64,000 bases of DNA, from positions 124,001 through 188,000 of the forward strand of contig DASYYH010000011.1 in the NCBI GenBank assembly GCA_035934015.1, read 5' to 3'. The position numbers and the translations under genes are program-made. Positions within the stretch are counted from its first letter, which is position 1. The number at the start of each line of letters is the position of its first letter. This document shows positions 19,734 to 28,445 of the stretch, one piece after another. This stretch comes from Candidatus Acidiferrales bacterium. Its GTDB lineage: Bacteria; Acidobacteriota; Terriglobia; Acidiferrales; UBA7541. The notes beneath the pieces were generated by a model, which saw only the letters and a list, made by a program, of their open reading frames with translations, did no database searches and was not told the DNA's origin.

Positions 19734-20765
19734 TCAAATCTTCGGCGCAAGAAGTTCCTCGGCGATACGCACGGCATTCACGACTGCGAGACGCAGGTTG
19801 TCCGCAACGCCCCAAAGCCAGATTCCCGCCGGCACGTTTGCATCGCGCTCGACACGCGCCAGTTGAATCCTCTCTTCGCCGGCGACGCTAACGTTTGTTG
19901 GGCTCGGGTCATTTTTTGCGGCGAGATGAATTCCCACTCCCACGAGCGCTTTCTCGATTTTCGCCGCGTCCAACGGAGCGGCAAACTCCGCATAGGCTGA
20001 AAACGCGTAGCCATAAAAAACAGGCGCTTGAATCAGTTGCACGGCGGGAATCAAAGCACGCCCGCTCAGATATGCGGCGATGCGTTTGGCAATCTCGGAG
20101 CGCATTTCTACGAGGCTCGGGCGGCTGGCTTCGCCATATCCGGCGAGCAAGTTGAAGGCAATCTGAGTATCGAATACGCTCTGCGAAAATGGATGCAGCA
20201 TCAGCAAGTCGGCGGTTTGCTTTTCAAGCTCGTCCACGCCGCGCTGGTCGCGTTCCGAGACCGGCGGAAAAAAAACGATCGCCAGCCGCGAGGGCTTGGA
20301 ATCCTGAAGAGCGGCGGCGAGCGCACAGGCGATGAGCACAGCCGGCGGCGGTGAAGAATAGATTTTTTGAGGCGCGGGCCTGCCTCCTTTCGGCTCCGGC
20401 GGAGGCAGGAGCGTCTCCATTTCCGGAATCCACGCAGCGGCGCCGGCGACGCTTTCGAGCGCACCGGTCAAATCGATTATGGAAGCACCCGAATCGTGAG
20501 CCAGCTTCCAATTGGCGCGCGCTTCCTCGCCGGTTCCAGCGAAAAAAACGATATCGGCGCCGGCGAAGCTGTCCGGCTCCATGGGCTTGACGAATGTAAC
20601 TTCGCCGGCAGCCTCGGCAAGCGTCCCCGGAGGCAGCGAAGTATCGAGCAAAGAAATATCAGCGCCGGGAAAATCGCGCTCCTCGACAACCAGCTTCAGT
20701 TCTTTGCCGCGCAGCGAAGACGCTCCGACGATGGCGATTCGAAGAGGGCGATTTTCGGCGGGCAT
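19734..20765 (-). CDS. Aspartate-semialdehyde-dehydrogenase-like protein lacking catalytic residues
   Basis: The N-terminal half has a Rossmann fold like Asd (IAIVGASSLRGKELKLVVEERDFP, then ADIVFFAGTGEEA), and the dimerisation half keeps RGVDELEKQTADLL. At the catalytic site the usual Asn-Cys-Ser/Thr is replaced by SSPPPAV, and the usual Gly-His of the substrate/base motif reads PVFYGYAFSAYAEF. Both catalytic Cys and His are therefore missing, as in USG-1-type relatives. It cannot be a normal Asd, though automatic annotation may call it so. The start at 20765 is one base after the pssA stop. A 9-bp palindrome lies in the coding sequence just before the altered site. Role unknown. Confidence 0.85.
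   Translation of the reverse strand: MPAENRPLRIAIVGASSLRGKELKLVVEERDFPGADISLLDTSLPPGTLAEAAGEVTFVKPMEPDSFAGADIVFFAGTGEEARANWKLAHDSGASIIDLTGALESVAGAAAWIPEMETLLPPPEPKGGRPAPQKIYSSPPPAVLIACALAAALQDSKPSRLAIVFFPPVSERDQRGVDELEKQTADLLMLHPFSQSVFDTQIAFNLLAGYGEASRPSLVEMRSEIAKRIAAYLSGRALIPAVQLIQAPVFYGYAFSAYAEFAAPLDAAKIEKALVGVGIHLAAKNDPSPTNVSVAGEERIQLARVERDANVPAGIWLWGVADNLRLAVVNAVRIAEELLAPKI
20379..20409. repeat. Palindromic element inside the Asd-like gene
   Basis: CCTGCCTCC, 13-nt loop, GGAGGCAGG is a perfect 9-bp stem. Read on the minus strand it encodes the loop PPPEPKGGRPAPQK, a Pro-rich insertion directly before the degenerate catalytic segment. It resembles other in-frame palindromes in this window. 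Confidence 0.6.
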
Positions 20766-20766
20766 G

Positions 20767-21579
20767 TCAGGCGGCTTGAGCAGATGAAGAACGAAGGCGC
20801 AGCTTGCGAAGGATCTCGATGACAATTCCATGAAGGACATAAACCGTGGCTATGGTCAGGAGGGTCACTTCGGAATAACGGAAGATGGCGGCGACGATCA
20901 AGGCCATGCCGACAACGGCCAGCGACGTCCGGCGGCGGCCCCAATTGACGCCCTTGAAATTGTAGTAGCGCACCTTGCTGGCCATCAAAAATGCCAGCAT
21001 CAACACGAGAAGAGCCCAGACCAGCGACTTGCGCCAGTCTTCGATGGGATTCCACATGGCATGGACAACAGCAGCGATCGCGCCGGCCGCAGCGGGAGTG
21101 GGCAGGCCCACGAAGTATTTCGAACCGCCGGCCATGCCAATATTGAAGCGCGCCAATCGCCAGCCGCAGAAGACCAAAAACGCGAAACAGGCCAGCCATC
21201 CCAATTGCACGATGTGCGGCGCGATGACGGAATTGCCGGTCACAACTCCCTTTACGCCCCAGCCAAATGCCAAAAACGCCGGCGCGACGCCGAAGCTGAC
21301 GACATCGGCAATGGAATCGAACTGTTTTCCGAACTCTGAATTCGTGCCCGTGGCGCGCGCGATGCGACCGTCGAGGGCATCGAAGACAATTGCGGCGCCG
21401 ATGGCGCGCGCAGCGTTGTCCATGTCGTTCGCGCCGCCGCCGAGAGTCTCGAGAACAGCGTAAAAACCGCAAAGCAGGTTCAGTACGGTGAAAAAACTGG
21501 GCAAGACATATACGCCGCGGCGCAATTTGTGGTTGCGCGCAGTTCGCGGTTCTGTCATCTCAAAGTCCATCGAGTTCAT
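20767..21579 (-). CDS. pssA: CDP-diacylglycerol-serine O-phosphatidyltransferase
   Basis: The 270-residue membrane protein has the CDP-alcohol phosphotransferase motif FDALDGRIARATGT, then SEFGKQFDSIADVVSFG, and about seven hydrophobic helices. It makes phosphatidylserine from CDP-diacylglycerol and serine. The start at 21579 (MNSMDFEMTEPRTARN) is chosen because it overlaps the psd stop as ATGA; upstream in-frame ATG codons lie inside psd. It forms a phosphatidylethanolamine pathway unit with psd. Confidence 0.94.
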   Translation of the reverse strand: MNSMDFEMTEPRTARNHKLRRGVYVLPSFFTVLNLLCGFYAVLETLGGGANDMDNAARAIGAAIVFDALDGRIARATGTNSEFGKQFDSIADVVSFGVAPAFLAFGWGVKGVVTGNSVIAPHIVQLGWLACFAFLVFCGWRLARFNIGMAGGSKYFVGLPTPAAAGAIAAVVHAMWNPIEDWRKSLVWALLVLMLAFLMASKVRYYNFKGVNWGRRRTSLAVVGMALIVAAIFRYSEVTLLTIATVYVLHGIVIEILRKLRLRSSSAQAA

Positions 21580-22193
21580 TTCGATGAGCGCCATCGCGCC
21601 AGCTGCGTCGCGCCGCCTGCCACATGCTGACCGCACTGAACCAGAATTTCGCCATCTGCCGGAAGCCAGATATCCACGCGCGAACCGAAGCGAATCATGC
21701 CCACGCGCTCGCCAATCTTTACCTCATCGCCGGCCTTTTTCCAAACGACAATCCGGCGCGCTACCCATCCGGCGATTTGCTTAAAGTGCATCTCTCCGCC
21801 CGGCGTTTCGATAGCGATCAGATTCTGTTCGTTCTCGGCGGACGCCTTCCCTTTCCAAGCAGCCATAAAACGGCCATGAGTATATTCCATGCGGGCGATT
21901 TTTCCGCCAACCGGCGCGCGATTCACGTGCACGTCAAAAACCGAAAGAAAAATGCTGACGCGCTTGCCCGATTTTCCGCTATGCGGCTCATCGACAATTT
22001 CCATGACGCGACCGTCGGCGGGCGAAACCACCGCATCGGAATCGGCGGAGATTTGCCTCTCGGGGTCACGGAAAAAGTACAACACAAAAAGGCCGAGCGC
22101 GACCAATATTCCTGCCCACCACCAGTGGAGCGCCAGGAGCGCAATACCCAAAATCAGCGGCGGGAACGCAAACTTGTATCCTTCCCTGACCAT
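21576..22193 (-). CDS. psd: Phosphatidylserine decarboxylase (short type)
   Basis: The 205-residue protein belongs to the short Psd class. It has a hydrophobic N-terminus (LILGIALLALHWWWAGILVALGLFVLYFF), VVSPADGRVMEI, FLSVFDVHVNRAPVGG and the self-cleavage site in MIRFGSRVDIWLP. The Ser of the Gly-Ser pair becomes the pyruvoyl group. It decarboxylates phosphatidylserine to phosphatidylethanolamine at the membrane. It heads the psd-pssA-asd-like-lptE-holA run; a TACAAT at about 22218 on the minus strand may be its -10. Confidence 0.94.
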   Translation of the reverse strand: MVREGYKFAFPPLILGIALLALHWWWAGILVALGLFVLYFFRDPERQISADSDAVVSPADGRVMEIVDEPHSGKSGKRVSIFLSVFDVHVNRAPVGGKIARMEYTHGRFMAAWKGKASAENEQNLIAIETPGGEMHFKQIAGWVARRIVVWKKAGDEVKIGERVGMIRFGSRVDIWLPADGEILVQCGQHVAGGATQLARWRSSK

Positions 22194-22263
22194 GCTCGGC
22201 CGTCCGCACCTCGCCCGGACGCACTGGCATTGTACGCTAGAACTGGCCCGGCGCGGCGAAACT

Positions 22264-22500
22264 CTACCGCGCGGGGATTTCTTTGCGGCGTCGCGCGATC
22301 AGTTGTTGCATCTGGTCTTTGAGCCGGAGCTTATGTTTTTTCAACTGGGCTTCGAGAAGGATATCTTCGGAACTTAGGTAAGTCTGGCGGGTCAGTTGCG
22401 TGAGTTGCTGTTCGTACTGCGAATGAGCCTGGGCTAACTTGCGAAACTCTTCGTCGGTTGACATCAGGTCCCCCGGAACATCCTGAGCCAAATCGGCCAT
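22264..22500 (-). CDS. DUF465 / YdcH-family small coiled-coil protein
   Basis: The 78-residue protein is almost wholly helical. It contains AQAHSQYEQQLTQL, EAQLKKHKLRLKDQMQQLI and a basic end, matching the YdcH (DUF465) pattern in which a heptad-rich hairpin ends in LKKxKLxLKD. AGGAGG precedes the ATG at 22500. Function of the family is not established. It lies between rimI and psd on the same strand but has its own gap on each side. Confidence 0.85.
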   Translation of the reverse strand: MADLAQDVPGDLMSTDEEFRKLAQAHSQYEQQLTQLTRQTYLSSEDILLEAQLKKHKLRLKDQMQQLIARRRKEIPAR

Positions 22501-22586
22501 CGGTTCCCTCCTGATTTGAGTTTGCGTTCACATGCGCAGAAGCTACCACTTTTCCGAACCGCCGCCAAGTGTTTGCTGCGAGAAAG

Positions 22587-23069
22587 TCATGAGCGGCTAA
22601 CCCACGCGGCGAGCAGGATGGCATCGTCCGGCGGATTAAAATAGTAATTTGGCCGCATGCCTATGGCATGAAAGCCATGCGCTTTGTAAAATTCCGCGGC
22701 GCTGTGGTTTTTTTGGCGCACTTCGAGATATGCGCGAGACGCACCGTTCTGTCCAGCCCAGGTGATCGCGGCATTCAATAGGCTCTCGCCGAAGCCGCGG
22801 CGGCGCATGTTAGGGGCGACAGCAAGATTCAGAATTTCGACCTCGCCGGCGATTAACCGCACGACAAGAAATCCAGCAACCTGATCCTCCACCAGAGCCA
22901 CCCAACCGCGAAAACCGGCGCGTTCGAGCGATTCGTAGTCTTTTTTTGGCCACTGCGCGGCTTCGATGCTCTGAGTCTGAATTGTCAATACGGAATCCGC
23001 ATCGGAGGATTGCATCTCGCGAATGGTAATCGCCAAAGCAGCAGGAACTTTGCTTGCCGGGATATTCAT
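22587..23069 (-). CDS. rimI: RimI-like N-acetyltransferase
   Basis: This GNAT acetyltransferase of about 160 residues has the acetyl-CoA loop as VAPNMRRRGFGESLLNAA (motif RRxGxG/A) and the RimI end EVRQKNHSAAEFYKAHGFHAIGMRPNYY. RimI acetylates the N-terminus of ribosomal protein S18; relatives act on other proteins. The start at 23069 (MNIPASKV) overlaps the tsaB stop as TGATG; an ATG four codons upstream is also possible. The tsaB-rimI pairing is widespread. Confidence 0.92.
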   Translation of the reverse strand: MNIPASKVPAALAITIREMQSSDADSVLTIQTQSIEAAQWPKKDYESLERAGFRGWVALVEDQVAGFLVVRLIAGEVEILNLAVAPNMRRRGFGESLLNAAITWAGQNGASRAYLEVRQKNHSAAEFYKAHGFHAIGMRPNYYFNPPDDAILLAAWVSRS

Positions 23070-23806
23070 CAGCCTTTCCATGCCAGTTCCGCGTCAGAAC
23101 GCTGGATGTAATTCGCGTCCAAGCGCAGAGCGTCGGTAAACTCACCGCGCGAGGCATACTGGAAAGCTAGTTCACCGAGAATCGGAGCCAAGACCGGGGA
23201 AGCCTTCAGTACGCCATGGCCAACTGCAGCGGAGAAAAACTTCGAGCGCACAAGAGCGCTTTGAATGACCTCCGGTTCCGGCGAGATGAACTGAACGCGG
23301 CGATTTTTGGCGTGGTCGGCAATGTAAGCGAGGAACTCTTCCGCTGAGCACGCTTGCCCTCGATCCACTGCTTTTAGCTCACTCCCACGGCAATTGTAGA
23401 GCGCGCCGCAAACTTGTCCGCGAGTCGCCCTTACGACCGGTGCGACAAGCAATTCATCGTCATTCTGGCCATTTTCTTTCCAATGACCGCATCGCGAAGC
23501 CTGCGCGGCCACGGCTTCAAGGCCGTTCAGAGGAACAACCGGCTTGGCATAGACTTCCGCCCATGCCTTTACCGCGGTCAACCCGACGCGCAGTCCCGTG
23601 AACGATCCAGGACCGGCAGCAACGGCAAAGACATCGAATTGCTCCATTTTGAGCTGAAGTTCCGCGAGGAGAAAATCCACATGGCGGAAAAGACGCGTGG
23701 AGTGGCCTTCGCTGACATTGCTGGAAACAAGCCCTAACAGCGCCCCGTCGCGAAGGACAGCAAGACTGCCGGTTGCGGTAGCCGTATCAACCGCGAGCAA
23801 AAGCAT
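23069..23806 (-). CDS. tsaB: tRNA threonylcarbamoyladenosine biosynthesis protein TsaB
   Basis: The 245-residue protein starts MLLLAVDTATATGSLAV and has AAGPGSFTGLRVGLTAVKAWAEV, the TsaB signature of the ASKHA fold. TsaB works with TsaD, TsaE and TsaC in t6A modification of tRNAs reading ANN codons; tsaD is also in this window. The open frame extends 200 residues further upstream, but this covers carD antisense and is not part of the protein. A TATACT lies shortly before the start. It is divergent from carD. Confidence 0.93.
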   Translation of the reverse strand: MLLLAVDTATATGSLAVLRDGALLGLVSSNVSEGHSTRLFRHVDFLLAELQLKMEQFDVFAVAAGPGSFTGLRVGLTAVKAWAEVYAKPVVPLNGLEAVAAQASRCGHWKENGQNDDELLVAPVVRATRGQVCGALYNCRGSELKAVDRGQACSAEEFLAYIADHAKNRRVQFISPEPEVIQSALVRSKFFSAAVGHGVLKASPVLAPILGELAFQYASRGEFTDALRLDANYIQRSDAELAWKG

Positions 23807-23899
23807 AAATGATAAGTATACTCCGACTTGTCCCAAATCGCGCCTGCAAAAACAGGCCCAAATTGCAAGGAAAAATTGAGGTTTTTTATGCAGAAAATC

Positions 23900-23928
23900 T
23901 TGACCTTCCCTTGACGCAAGCCTACTAT
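23900..23928 (+). promoter_or_regulatory. Promoter of carD
   Basis: TTGACC (23900-23905) and TACTAT (23923-23928) are spaced by 17 bp and lie 34 bp upstream of the carD ATG. Both hexamers are close to the sigma-70 consensus. Confidence 0.75.
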
Positions 23929-23962
23929 TTTTAATGCAGGTACTGGGGAGGGTACATTCGGT

Positions 23963-24487
23963 ATGGACTTCAAATTGGGCGAAAAAGTTGTCTATCCGAA
24001 CCACGGTGTGGGGGTTATCGAACAAATCAGTTACGGTTACCTGGACGGCCGCTCGGAACGCTACTACATGCTCAAGATCGTATCGAGTGGATTGAAAGTA
24101 ATGGTCCCGCAAGCCAATATTGCCAACGTCGGCCTGCGCCCTGTTATCCGGTCGAATGAGGCCGGTGACGTGATGAGTTACCTCGAAAAGGGCCGCTCCG
24201 CTTCGCATCACGACTGGAAGCATCGCTTCAAGGAGAATTCCGAGCGCATGCGGACAGGGTCGCTGATGGAAGTCGCGGCGGTTCTGAAGGGCCTGGTTTC
24301 CCTGAGCCGCACCAAGCCGCTCTCTTTCCGCGAAAAGAAAATGCTGGAACGCGCCAAGCACTTGCTGGTCACAGAACTGGCCACGGTGCGCAATACCAGC
24401 GAGCAAGCGATGGAGACGAACCTGGTTCGCGCTCTCGCGAAAGCTCGTTTGCAGATGCCTGAGGCGCTGGAAAAGCCCGAAAACTAG
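23963..24487 (+). CDS. carD: CarD-family transcriptional regulator
   Basis: The 174-residue protein has an N-terminal RNA-polymerase-interacting domain (MDFKLGEKVVYPNHGVGVIEQI, then YYMLKIVSSGLKVMVP) homologous to the RID of Mfd. A helical C-terminal DNA-binding domain follows (RTGSLMEVAAVLKGLVSLSRTKPLSFREKKMLERAK). CarD/CdnL proteins bind the RNA polymerase beta subunit and stabilise open complexes, often at rRNA promoters. GGGGAGGG is upstream and the gene has its own strong promoter. Confidence 0.95.
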   Translation: MDFKLGEKVVYPNHGVGVIEQISYGYLDGRSERYYMLKIVSSGLKVMVPQANIANVGLRPVIRSNEAGDVMSYLEKGRSASHHDWKHRFKENSERMRTGSLMEVAAVLKGLVSLSRTKPLSFREKKMLERAKHLLVTELATVRNTSEQAMETNLVRALAKARLQMPEALEKPEN

Positions 24488-24591
24488 CGGATTTTTATCC
24501 GGCTGCGGAAAGTCAATTTGCAGAAAACTGGCGACTTTTGCTGGCGCTCGCCTTTCTATTGGGTCGCCTGCGTTCGTGCGCAGACTTAGGT

Positions 24592-26187
24592 TTACTTCTT
24601 GCGCTTTCTAACGCCTGATTTTGCCCAACCACCACCACCGGGAGACTCGATTCGCACGATCGCGCCCGCAGGAGCATAGAAACTGCCTTTCGCCGCGACC
24701 TTCGTCCGCCGCCCGCCGATAACGACTTCATTCTTGCCCGTCGCGCCGTTAGCACCGCCGGCCAATCCATAAGGCCCGAATCGCCGCCTCTCCGAAAGCA
24801 TTCCGACTTGCATCGGCACGAGCAGCTCGATTTCGCGCACAATGCCATCGCCGCCGCGATATTTCCCTGCGCCGCCGGAACCGCGCCGAATGCCATAGCG
24901 GCGCACACGCACTGGATAGGCATGCTCGAAGACCTCGATCGGCGTGTTCAGCGAATTCGTCATGTGCGTATGAATGCCGCTTTCGCCGTCGCGATCGGGA
25001 CGCGCGCCCATGCCGCCGGCAATCGTCTCGTAATATGCAAAAGGCTCGCCGTTGTGGCCCGGCCGCGTGTCGCGCCCGCCAAACGTCAGATTGTTCATCG
25101 TCCCCTGACTGGCCGCGGGGATGCGATGCGGCAGAGCCTTCGCCATTGCGCGAAGGAGCGTGTCGACGATTCGCTGCGAGGCCTCTACGTTCCCTCCCGC
25201 TACGGCGCAGGGAGGCCGCGCGTTAACGATTGTGCCTTCGGGCGCGGTGATTTTGATAGGACGCAGCAAACCTGAAGTCGCAGGCACCTGGTCATCTACG
25301 AGGCAGCGAAAGACATAAAACACGGCAGAATCGGCGATGGCCTTCACGGCGTTCACACTGCCGGCGCATTCCGGCGACGAACCGGTAAAATCAACTTCCG
25401 CGCGATCGCCGCGAATTCGAATCGCCACGCGAATGGCGATCGGAGCATCCGTCACGCCATCGTTATCGAGGAAATCCTCGCCGCGATAGGTCCCGCCGGG
25501 AATTTGCCGCAGCGTGGCGCGCATCATTTTGGCCGAATAGTCGAGCAGATGGCGGCCGTATCTGTTGGTTTCGCGGCGGCCGTATTTTCGCACGATCTCG
25601 ATCAGCCGCCGCTCACCCACGCGGCATGCCGCGACCTGTGCCGTCAGATCGCCTTCGCGCTCCTGCCTGGTGCGCACGTTTGCGAGAATCAATTCCAGAA
25701 CGTCGCGGACGATGCGGTCGCTTTCGAAGATCTTCACCGGCGGAATGCGAATACCCTCCTGAAAAATCTCGCGCGAAAGGCTCATCGAACCCGCCTGCGC
25801 GCCGCCGACATCGGCATGGTGCGCGCGGTTAGCAACGTAGAACATCGGCTTGCGTTCGCGCGGCAAATAGACAGGCATCACCATGGTCAAGTCCGGCAAA
25901 TGCGTGCCGCCGGCGTAGGGATCGTTGAGCAGAGCCACATCACCGGGTCGCAATTCCATGGCGCGAATCGCGGCATCCACAGACGCTGGCATCGAGCCCA
26001 AATGCACGGGCATGTGATCGCCCATGGCCAGGACTTCGCCTGCGCTGTCGAACACGGCACAGGAATAATCGCGCCGCTCCTTGATGTTTGGCGAAAAGGC
26101 AGAGCGGCGCAGCACGCCGCCCATTTCCTCGGCGACGGAATGGAAAAGATTTTTGAAAATTTCCAGGCGCACCGGATCGAAGCTCAT
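24592..26187 (-). CDS. hyuB: Hydantoinase B / oxoprolinase-family protein
   Basis: The 531-residue protein opens MSFDPVRLEIFKNLFHSVAEEMG and contains RDYSCAVFDSAGEVLAMGDHMPVHLGSMP and LLNDPYAGGTHLPDLTMVMPV, the standard HyuB blocks; it ends in the Gly-rich PGGGG(W) motif. With HyuA it should form an ATP-dependent cyclic-imide hydrolase or oxoprolinase, or an acetone-carboxylase-like enzyme. The start at 26187 overlaps the hyuA stop as ATGA. The substrate cannot be decided from sequence. Confidence 0.92.
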   Translation of the reverse strand: MSFDPVRLEIFKNLFHSVAEEMGGVLRRSAFSPNIKERRDYSCAVFDSAGEVLAMGDHMPVHLGSMPASVDAAIRAMELRPGDVALLNDPYAGGTHLPDLTMVMPVYLPRERKPMFYVANRAHHADVGGAQAGSMSLSREIFQEGIRIPPVKIFESDRIVRDVLELILANVRTRQEREGDLTAQVAACRVGERRLIEIVRKYGRRETNRYGRHLLDYSAKMMRATLRQIPGGTYRGEDFLDNDGVTDAPIAIRVAIRIRGDRAEVDFTGSSPECAGSVNAVKAIADSAVFYVFRCLVDDQVPATSGLLRPIKITAPEGTIVNARPPCAVAGGNVEASQRIVDTLLRAMAKALPHRIPAASQGTMNNLTFGGRDTRPGHNGEPFAYYETIAGGMGARPDRDGESGIHTHMTNSLNTPIEVFEHAYPVRVRRYGIRRGSGGAGKYRGGDGIVREIELLVPMQVGMLSERRRFGPYGLAGGANGATGKNEVVIGGRRTKVAAKGSFYAPAGAIVRIESPGGGGWAKSGVRKRKK

Positions 26188-28202
26188 GTGCCGCGCTCCA
26201 TGACCAGGTTTCCGTACGTGTCCGCGCGAACATTCCACCCCGGGAGGACGACCGTCGTCGCGCTGTACTCGGCCACAATCGCCGGGCCGCGCAAGCGATT
26301 TCCGGCGCGAAGGCGCGCGCGATCGTAAATTCGCGTTTTCGCGGGCTTGCCGCCGAAGAACACTTCGCTCTCGCCCATGAGCGCGCCGGTCGCGTCCGTA
26401 CTGTCATTGGGAATTTTTTCGAGGGATGGCTTCGGCGTCAACCCAATGGCTCGCGCGCGGACATTTACAATTTCCACGGGCCGCGCGGCATCGGCATAGC
26501 CGTAGCGCTTGTCATGCGCGCGGTGAAATGCGGCAATGAAATCTCCGTCCGCCGGGACGCTCAATTCATACGCCTGGCCGACGTAACGCATGTCCAGAAG
26601 CCGCTCGATTTTGATCTTTTGCGCCGGGAAACCTTCGCCGCGCATTTCCTTCACTGCCTGGTTTTCGATCGCCGCGAATTCTTTCCGGAGTGCCCCGCGC
26701 GCATCTTGCAGCGATTGGAGCGCAAGCAAAATCGTGCGCGAAAAATCCGTGCTCACGTCAGCGCGAAGAATGCCCAGGGCCGAAAGGCCGCCGGGAAATT
26801 TCGGCATCAGAACGCGCGGAATTTCGAGCGTTGCCGCGAGTCCGCAAGCATGCAGGCCGCCCGCTCCGCCAAATGCGACGAGCGTGTAATCGCGCGGATC
26901 ATAGCCGCGCTCAATGGAGATGACGCGAATGGCTTTCTCCATATTCGTTTCGACAACATCGAGGATTCCCTGCGCAAATTGCTCCGTCGTTCTCATTGTG
27001 CCGCGCGCGCGGCCCATCCAGTCGCTGGCGCGCTGCCTATCCAGACGGAATTCACCGCCGAGAAAACCTTCCGGCACGATGCGGCCGAGAATCAGATGCG
27101 CGTCCGTGACCGTTGGCCGCGTTCCTCGGCCGTAGCAGATGGGGCCTGGGTCAGCTCCCGCGCTTTCCGGCCCGACGCGCAACGCGCCGCCGCGGTCGAA
27201 CCGCGCGAGAGACCCACCACCCGCTCCGACGGTATGAATGTCGAGCATGGGAACCGCGACGGGAAGGCCGGCGACTTCCGACTCGTTCGTCATACGCAGC
27301 GGACCGTCAATCAACGCGACGTCCGTGGAAGTCCCGCCCATGTCAAAAGTGATGATGCGCGGGAAACCGGCGAGCTCGGCGACGTATTGCGCTCCCAGCG
27401 CTCCACCCGCCGGGCCGGAGAGAATTGTGCGCACCGGTTCGCGCGCCGCCGCCGCCGCCGAAATGATCCCGCCGCTCGACTGCATCACGCGCACGCGCGC
27501 GCTCGCGCTTCTGCGCTCGCGCTGGCTCATGCGCTGCGCCAGACGATCGATTTCATTCAAGTACGCGCTCATCACCGGCAATAGCGCCGCGTTCTCAACT
27601 GTCGTGGCCGTGCGTTCGTATTCGCGAAACTCGGGGAAAATTTCATGCGACGCGGACACTTGAAATCCCACGGCGCGCAATTGCTTTGCGATTTGCTTCT
27701 CGTGCGAGGAATTGGCAAAAGAAAAAAGAAGACATACGGCTACGGCTTCGACATTGGATTTCGTGACTGCACGGACCACGCGTTTCAGTTCGGCTCGCGT
27801 TGGGCGGAAAAGTGGGCGGCCTTCGGCGCTGATTCGCTCTTTCAAGCCGAAGCGCCTTTCTCGCGGCACGAGCGGTTTGGGACGGACCACGAAAAAATCG
27901 TAGAGTCGTGGCCGCGCCTGACGGCCGATTTCCAGCACATCTTCAAATCCTGCCGTCGTGACAAGGGCTACGCGCCCCGCTTTGCCTTGCAATAGCGCGT
28001 TCGTCCCCACCGTGGTGCCACAGGTCAATTCAAACGCGCCGTCATCTGCCAAGTCGGATTCGACAGCGATCTTTTCCAGCGCATCCGCGATCGCCCGCGC
28101 CGGATTTTCCGGCGTCGAAAGCACTTTCAAGATTCGCAGCTCACCCTCGCGCACGAAGACGCAGTCTGTGAATGTTCCGCCGGTATCGATGGCCACACGC
28201 AT
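26184..28202 (-). CDS. hyuA: Hydantoinase A / oxoprolinase-family protein
   Basis: The 672-residue protein has the ATPase-fold start MRVAIDTGGTFTDCVFV, a second phosphate motif ITFDMGGTSTDVALIDG, and VAFGGAGGLHACGLAATLEIPRVLMPKFPGGLSALG, all typical of HyuA. It pairs with HyuB, which overlaps its stop. Known pairs hydrolyse N-methylhydantoin or 5-oxoproline with ATP; related enzymes carboxylate acetone. No transporter or other catabolic gene is adjacent to hint at the substrate. Confidence 0.93.
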   Translation of the reverse strand: MRVAIDTGGTFTDCVFVREGELRILKVLSTPENPARAIADALEKIAVESDLADDGAFELTCGTTVGTNALLQGKAGRVALVTTAGFEDVLEIGRQARPRLYDFFVVRPKPLVPRERRFGLKERISAEGRPLFRPTRAELKRVVRAVTKSNVEAVAVCLLFSFANSSHEKQIAKQLRAVGFQVSASHEIFPEFREYERTATTVENAALLPVMSAYLNEIDRLAQRMSQRERRSASARVRVMQSSGGIISAAAAAREPVRTILSGPAGGALGAQYVAELAGFPRIITFDMGGTSTDVALIDGPLRMTNESEVAGLPVAVPMLDIHTVGAGGGSLARFDRGGALRVGPESAGADPGPICYGRGTRPTVTDAHLILGRIVPEGFLGGEFRLDRQRASDWMGRARGTMRTTEQFAQGILDVVETNMEKAIRVISIERGYDPRDYTLVAFGGAGGLHACGLAATLEIPRVLMPKFPGGLSALGILRADVSTDFSRTILLALQSLQDARGALRKEFAAIENQAVKEMRGEGFPAQKIKIERLLDMRYVGQAYELSVPADGDFIAAFHRAHDKRYGYADAARPVEIVNVRARAIGLTPKPSLEKIPNDSTDATGALMGESEVFFGGKPAKTRIYDRARLRAGNRLRGPAIVAEYSATTVVLPGWNVRADTYGNLVMERGT

Positions 28203-28445
28203 GAACGCGCGATTGTATAGAATTCGGCGGCATCACGCAAAAGCATCGCGCGGTTGCGCGAATGCACGGCGGCGCAATTTTCGCGTAGTACTAAAGTTCT
28301 ATCGGCGACTGTTTTGTTTTGGAAACGGCTGTTTCGCTCTCTGTGGCGGCCTTGAAAATCTTAGGCATACTAGCGAATGTAAATCTTTGCCAGCCTTATG
28401 CGCCTTTGGGCACTTACACATGCTCTGGGGCACAGGCCGGCGCCC

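Noticed and set aside
23807-24406. N-terminal extension of tsaB to 445 residues
   Set aside because: The extra 200 residues are antisense to carD and its promoter; TsaB begins at MLLLAVDTATATGS.
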